Part shown: positions 8,701 to 9,794 of the stretch, piece by piece
Layout of the letters: each line of letters opens with the position of its first letter
Position numbering within the stretch: the stretch's first letter is position 1
Origin: an uncultured bacterium
GTDB lineage: Bacteria; Planctomycetota; Phycisphaerae; Sedimentisphaerales; Anaerobacaceae
Direction of reading: 5' to 3'
Assembly (NCBI GenBank): GCA_913009865.1
Contig: CAJVYK010000067.1
Location: forward strand, 1-9,794
DNA: 9,794 nt
Made by a program: the position numbers and the translations under genes
Notes under the pieces: generated by a model
Database searches by the model: none
What the model was told of the DNA's origin: nothing
What the model saw: the letters and a program-made list of their open reading frames with translations, nothing else

Positions 8701-9268
8701 TCGATTCACCTGAAGTTAGAGACTCTTGATGTACCGCAGATGAGCCGCTCTGCCCTTCCTTAGCTGATTCTGTCTTAACCTCCCCGCCGAGCACGTTAAG
8801 TATCTTAAGCAGTGCCTCCAGTTGGGTCTTTTCGGCGCCGCGCATCTCGTCGCGAAAACCGAGGATATCGGTTTTCCAGTTATTCAGTTCGATACGCATT
8901 TCAATCAGAAGGTCATTTGCCTCGGCTAATTCCTTTTGTGTCTGCTGTAATTTGGGCTCAAGAGTAGCGACCCGGCCTTTAAGCCGACCGTTCTCGGCGA
9001 TAAGGCCCTGATTCTTTTGCTGCAGCACAACCATTTCCTCGGAGAGTTTGGCATATTTTTTCGCCAGTTCTATAGCCGACTCCACAGCGGTTGGGCCTTG
9101 CCGGGCAGATTCCTGGAATCTTTTCGCAACAGAGCTGCTCTGATGCTCTTCAGCAGAGTCGGGCAAAGCAATAACCTCCGCCGGCCTTTGAGGAAGTGTG
9201 CAGCCGGACAGCAGAAATACTAACAGTGGTGGAACCCAAAAAAACATAATTTTTTTGTTAACTTGCAT
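8693..9268 (-). CDS. coiled-coil lipoprotein
   Basis: A 191-residue protein from the ATG at 9268, chosen because GGAGAA lies nine bases before it; an ATG at 9283, directly after the preceding stop, would add five residues. The lipoprotein signal peptide is standard: basic MQVNKK, a hydrophobic stretch, then LLSGC with lipidated Cys23. Position +2 is Thr, so no Asp inner-membrane retention signal is seen and outer-membrane sorting is expected. Residues about 65-135 form a long heptad-rich coiled coil (EEMVVLQQKNQGLIAENGRL and onward). The C-terminus is Ser/Glu/Gly-rich and probably disordered. No enzymatic motif is visible. It likely has a structural or scaffolding role and may act with the CsgG-like lipoprotein whose start it overlaps. 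Confidence 0.75.
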   Translation of the reverse strand: MQVNKKIMFFWVPPLLVFLLSGCTLPQRPAEVIALPDSAEEHQSSSVAKRFQESARQGPTAVESAIELAKKYAKLSEEMVVLQQKNQGLIAENGRLKGRVATLEPKLQQTQKELAEANDLLIEMRIELNNWKTDILGFRDEMRGAEKTQLEALLKILNVLGGEVKTESAKEGQSGSSAVHQESLTSGESNE

Positions 9269-9283
9269 TATACTTTTCTCCAT

Positions 9284-9559
9284 TTATTTTGCCTGGTCAG
9301 ACACCTGGTCAACAGACGATTTGGCGCCGGCATACTCACATCTTAAATGCGTTTTTGTGCCGCAGGAACAGGTTATTTCCATGACGACAAATTCCGGATG
9401 GTTTTCCACGATGCACACCTGCGGCATGGTCAAGCCCGCATTTTCCTCCTTTGGCAGTCCCCGTTTGTCGCCGGCTGTAACCCGCACCGCATCGAGACGG
9501 ACTTGGCCTTCGATTTTAACGCTGTCACCCTTTAGAATACGTCCCGCTGTTTTTCCCAT
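9284..9559 (-). CDS. 91-residue cytoplasmic protein with CxC and further Cys
   Basis: I do not recognise a family. The protein has a basic, beta-like N-terminus (ILKGDSVKIEGQVRLDAVRV) and no signal peptide or membrane segment. Cys49, Cys64, Cys66 and Cys74, with His54 and His71, could form a metal site around CSCGTKTHLRC; this is inference from spacing only. Its stop codon directly abuts the possible start of the coiled-coil lipoprotein, so they are almost certainly co-transcribed. The upstream region has no good Shine-Dalgarno (only GGG nine to eleven bases before the ATG). It contains a short heptad repeat. Confidence 0.6.
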   Translation of the reverse strand: MGKTAGRILKGDSVKIEGQVRLDAVRVTAGDKRGLPKEENAGLTMPQVCIVENHPEFVVMEITCSCGTKTHLRCEYAGAKSSVDQVSDQAK

Positions 9560-9615
9560 TTATTATCCCAACCTTCATAGTGTATAGCGCTTACCTGTGG
9601 CAGAGCTAACGTACC

Positions 9616-9643
9616 CGCTATCCGCTGGTTTCTATCCGCTGTT
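9616..9643. repeat. short 7-base-period repeat, CGCTATC / CGCTGNT
   Basis: CTATCCGCTG occurs at 9618-9627 and again at 9632-9641, exactly 14 bases apart. The run divides into heptads CGCTATC, CGCTGGT, TTCTATC, CGCTGTT. It lies in the 90-base gap between the 91-residue gene and the gene at the right edge. This is a weaker relative, by period only, of the other heptad arrays. Confidence 0.4.
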
Positions 9644-9649
9644 TTTTAG

Positions 9650-9794
9650 TCAAGCACGATAATCAATAGTATGCCCGTCATCGGCGTTTTCAATAAGTTC
9701 ATCGCTGAGTTCCTGTTCGCCAACAGAGTTGTCCGGCTCCTGTTCGGATTCTCCTTTTTTCTCTTCGTGCAGGTCCTTTCGGCGTTTTCTCTGT
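9650..9794 (-). CDS. C-terminal end of an unrecognised acidic protein, cut by window edge
   Basis: The frame from 9793 to the TGA at 9650-9652 is open for 47 codons and runs off the window, so this is the tail of a - strand gene. It opens with a basic patch (QRKRRKD), continues with a hydrophilic, Glu-rich and probably disordered stretch, and ends GHTIDYRA. The charged composition and lack of Cys are typical of a disordered C-terminal tail. No family can be named from this fragment. Its position suggests it heads, or belongs to, the operon of lipoprotein genes that follows. Confidence 0.5.
   Translation of the reverse strand, partial: QRKRRKDLHEEKKGESEQEPDNSVGEQELSDELIENADDGHTIDYRA

Noticed and set aside
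8854..8876. 9-bp inverted repeat with a 5-base loop in the coiled-coil lipoprotein gene
   Set aside because: Short, inside well-behaved coding sequence for the helix, and without relatives in the window; likely chance.
9198..9587. 129-residue plus-strand ORF at the right end
   Set aside because: Antisense to the 91-residue gene and the lipoprotein signal region; no ribosome binding site and no family resemblance.

Overview
The window reads as chromosomal DNA of a Gram-negative, flagellated bacterium of moderate G+C. The gene style suggests Planctomycetota, perhaps a Phycisphaerae relative: a FixJ-type DNA-binding domain without a receiver, two short lipoproteins beside flgM, an HPP-family membrane protein, and intergenic families of short degenerate repeats. 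No rRNA, tRNA or marker gene is present, so this placement is an inference from style.

Bases 1-1737 (+ strand) carry hisH and hisF, the two subunits of imidazole glycerol phosphate synthase. A 219-base spacer packed with short direct and inverted repeats separates them. Bases 1762-2097 (- strand) hold a small FixJ/LuxR-type helix-turn-helix protein. Bases 2402-6330 (+) hold a YeiH/UPF0324 membrane protein, then a large hybrid histidine kinase (dCache sensor, HisKA, HATPase, receiver, Hpt). Between these two lies an inverted array of 7-base repeats. The kinase gene itself contains a perfect 16-bp inverted repeat that encodes extra residues.

Bases 6331-7136 are sparse: a zinc-ribbon protein (-), a second 7-base repeat array, and a small basic orphan protein (+) with a plausible promoter and a strong ribosome binding site. 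From 7137 to the right edge every gene lies on the - strand. Read in the direction of transcription they are: the tail of an unrecognised acidic protein cut by the window edge, a 91-residue Cys-containing protein, a coiled-coil lipoprotein, a CsgG/FlgO-like lipoprotein, then (behind a sigma-28-like promoter) FlgM and an HPP membrane protein. FlgM and its promoter suggest flagellar regulation, and the two lipoproteins could be outer-membrane flagellar accessories.

The most interesting signal is not a gene. It is a family of short arrays of 7-base units, each with a nearly fixed 4-base core and 3 variable bases. In two arrays the units run in opposite orientations around a centre. Clear arrays lie at 3391-3470, 6620-6675 and 8610-8679, with weaker ones at 9616-9643 and 122-148. 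The 8610-8679 array falls inside a lipoprotein signal-peptide coding region and adds about 23 in-frame codons. Together with the palindrome in the kinase gene, this suggests small palindromic or heptameric elements that spread into untranslated regions and tolerant coding positions.
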